In this document: positions 61,801-64,000 of the stretch, one piece after another
Layout of the letters: every line of letters starts with the position of its first letter
Numbering within the stretch: the first letter of the stretch is position 1
Assembly (NCBI GenBank): GCA_963931925.1
Contig: OZ007570.1
Location: 45,123,691 to 45,187,690, forward strand
Direction of reading: 5' to 3'
Length of the DNA stretch: 64,000 bases
Source: Onchidella celtica
Lineage: Eukaryota > Mollusca > Gastropoda > Systellommatophora > Onchidiidae
Notes under the pieces: model-generated
Told to the model about the DNA's origin: nothing
Seen by the model: only the letters and a program-made list of their open reading frames with translations
Database searches by the model: none
Translations under genes and position numbers: made by a program

Positions 61801-64000
61801 GAATGACATATTTTTTCTTGGTGTGCGTGGTAAGTTATATGTTACTACATATCTTTTTGTTTTGCCACCTATAAGAAGTGGCCGTCCTTGATCATTCTGG
61901 TAGTGAAACTTGCCGCTGGACAGAATTTTCATTTAATTACATATGCACTTGCCAGCTAAAGCTTTTAAAGGATTTAGCCAAAACACGAAGCAATCAACCA
62001 GGTTTTTACAGGTCGCTGCGGTACAGTAAAGTGTATTCCAGCAGGTTGTCCCGAGCCTTTGGGAGAAAAATAGAACGAGGAACACAGTAATAATCTGGCA
62101 TGAAGAAGATTGAATGTAAGCCAATCCAGGAAAAGAGATGTCAGCACCCTGGGAAACAGCCACTTAACAAAACCAGGAGAACTCATTGTACTCGTGTTGA
62201 ACTTTGTGTGCTCGTCTAGCGTAATTGAACTCTTCAGAGTTACCATCCAGTTTCCAATCGTTAAAGTGAAAATGAATATTATTCTATCCAGCGGCAAATT
62301 TCATTGCCAGAATGATGAATGACAACCATTTCCTTTAGGTGGCAAGGAAAAATGTGTCGTTTAAACTGCATATATATCAAACCAACAAACAAAAAATTAT
62401 AATTCGCCCCACGAGATTGATTCATGATTGCTGTAGTGTTCCCGTTGGAGTGTCTTGTTGGCTCCGTTTTGCAATTCAGTGAATTTTCAGTTTTTCACTG
62501 GACTTCGTTCATTTTGTAATTCATTAATTATAGTTTATACCGAGGGCGATCAACCAGAATGTGTTATGTCCAATTTTATTCATTACTGAAGTTATTGCAA
62601 TTATTTGAATTTTCATTAAGGTTGCAACTTTCAAACTCGCTGCTCTCAATTTCACTGTTTTGGACATAAAAATATTCTGGTTGCCAACCCGCGCTATATT
62701 TCAAGTTTTTTTTTTTTTTATCAATGATCTCTTCTGTCCAGAGATCATGTCTTAAGCAAAGGTCTTTCGCCTTGTGCGGCAGACCAAACACCAAACACTT
62801 TAAATCTTGGATTCTCACTCAAAACCCCCAGAAATGAAAAATACATCATCGTCTCCGCTGAAGACACTAGTAAGAAATGGACGTTTCGTTGTTTAATAGA
62901 AACACTGCTTTCCACTATGGCGGTTCCTGTCATTACCGTTAACCTTTTACAGACCGACCCCCTGCTCAATCACTAACCCGGAAAATCAAATATACGGCGA
63001 CATGTCCGCATTGATCCGTCCCTATCAGAGAAAGAGAAAGGGAGGGAGAAAGATATGGACAAAAAAAGAGACTCATTGTATCCCATCCGAGAGATCTGAA
63101 ATCGCGGGAAGATCATGTCTGATTTGCCGTTTATTAAGCATTACTTCCTAGTACAGGAAATGACTAGAAAGGGCTTAGATGCAGAGCTGTCTTAAATGGA
63201 ACTCCGTGATTTGTCAGTGGCAAGGCGAACCGTGGTCTATTTTGCTTTATTGCAGTTCGAACAAAAACATCGATAGTGTATCAACGCTGTCTCTAGGTCT
63301 CTCTCTCTCTCTCTCTTTCTCTCTCATCGTCTGTCTCTGTCTCTCTCCTTCTGTCTGGCTCTGCCGGTCTCTCTCATACTCCTTCTTTCTTGGAATGTCT
63401 TCTCTATCTGTTTCTCCCAGTCTCTCCCTCACCCCTTTCTTTCCTCTGTCTTTCTTCCTATCTCTCTCCCTCTCTCCGCCTTCCCTCTCTCACACCCCCA
63501 ACCCCTTCATAGTGAACTTCCGAAACCATTATTTTAATTATTTGATAAGTGATTTGTAAATCTTGCATTGCATCATATCGAAAACAGATGAAATAGGATA
63601 CATGCTGCTAAACCGCCACAGTTTGACGGCCTGAGTTTTGCTTGCTTGGTTCAAACCGAATCCTTGGCTAAATTCCATTATCTTTTGCCTCCAAGAGCTT
63701 GTCTCTGATTCTATTACCAAACCCAAAAATAAACCCTGTACTATGCCGGTCTCCATCCACCCCTAATCAAAAATTTATCGAGCGGTTTTGATATTGTACT
63801 CGTAGGGCTTGCAGATCAATACCGGCTCATGTACCCTCTGACTCGACTCGTCCACTTTCTCCATCGTTGAAATGCATGGCCCGAGCAATAATAGCTGTAG
63901 GCGGCGATATGATTTGATTATATAATTCTAGACGGTTTAGGGAGAGGGGGGAGAGGGAGAGGAAGATAGAATAAATAACAATAACATCTACCCCAACAAC
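58891..64000. other. No supported gene; repeats and low-complexity DNA to the window end
   Basis: I find no exon with recognisable protein. Notable contents: C runs near 59498 and 59702; a homopolymer-rich block at 60440-60780 (A, C and T runs); a 19-bp sequence shared at 61141-61159 and 62244-62262; and a CT-rich microsatellite at about 63295-63500. Long frames here follow the simple repeats. Confidence 0.5.
63295..63500. repeat. (CT)n-rich microsatellite
   Basis: Impure CT/TCTG tract. The Ser/Leu-rich frame on the plus strand and the Arg/Glu-rich frame on the minus strand are artefacts of it. Confidence 0.9.

Noticed and set aside
63179-63559. 126-codon Ser/Leu-rich frame
   Set aside because: Arises from the CT microsatellite.

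Overview
This is an animal nuclear window: AT-rich, intron-dense, with GT-AG splice sites and about half its length in transposon remnants. The gene content (NT5DC1, CHAF1B, sulfotransferases), the CR1/L2-like and RTE-like LINEs, the tRNA-derived SINEs and the many TTAA-flanked MITEs suggest a marine invertebrate. A mollusc, probably a gastropod, is my inference; nothing here proves it. I see no bacterial genes, CRISPR array or rRNA.

Layout. (1) 1-6913, plus strand: NT5DC1, a HAD-type 5'-nucleotidase-domain protein, in 12 coding exons that all keep frame (482 aa). (2) 6914-10633: 3' end, degenerate tandem repeats, then the CHAF1B promoter with an exact E2F-type site. (3) 10634-25632, plus strand: CHAF1B, the p60 WD40 subunit of chromatin assembly factor 1, in 12 exons (592 aa). 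Its introns carry a CR1/L2-type LINE with a 700-codon open RT frame and several TTAA-flanked MITEs, one inserted inside another. (4) 27.3-35.1 kb and 36.5-51.0 kb, minus strand: two tandem paralogous sulfotransferase genes (448 and 435 aa, here SULT-A and SULT-B), six exons each with identical exon phases. Both carry an unusual basic N-terminal extension and a transmembrane segment before the normal PAPS-dependent sulfotransferase domain. (5) 51-64 kb: no gene I can support, only repeats, SINE copies, MITEs and low-complexity DNA.

The duplicated sulfotransferase unit is the most informative part. Promoter, exons, introns, 3' UTR and poly(A) signal all align between copies. The intron length differences are almost fully accounted for by transposons found in only one copy: a pogo-like element, a TTAA MITE and a hairpin MITE in SULT-A; a large nest in SULT-B intron 3 (CR1/L2 fragment, hAT-like element hosting a TTAA MITE, and a larger TTAA element hosting a SINE and a nearly intact RTE-like LINE). 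One 182-bp stretch covering most of exon 5 and its splice donor is identical between the copies while its surroundings have diverged, which is the mark of recent gene conversion.

The genes do not form a common pathway. NT5DC1 and CHAF1B are head-to-tail neighbours; CHAF1B and SULT-A converge with about 0.7 kb between their probable 3' ends. All exon boundaries come from reading splice sites and frame by eye. Homology statements rest on recalled family features, not on searches.
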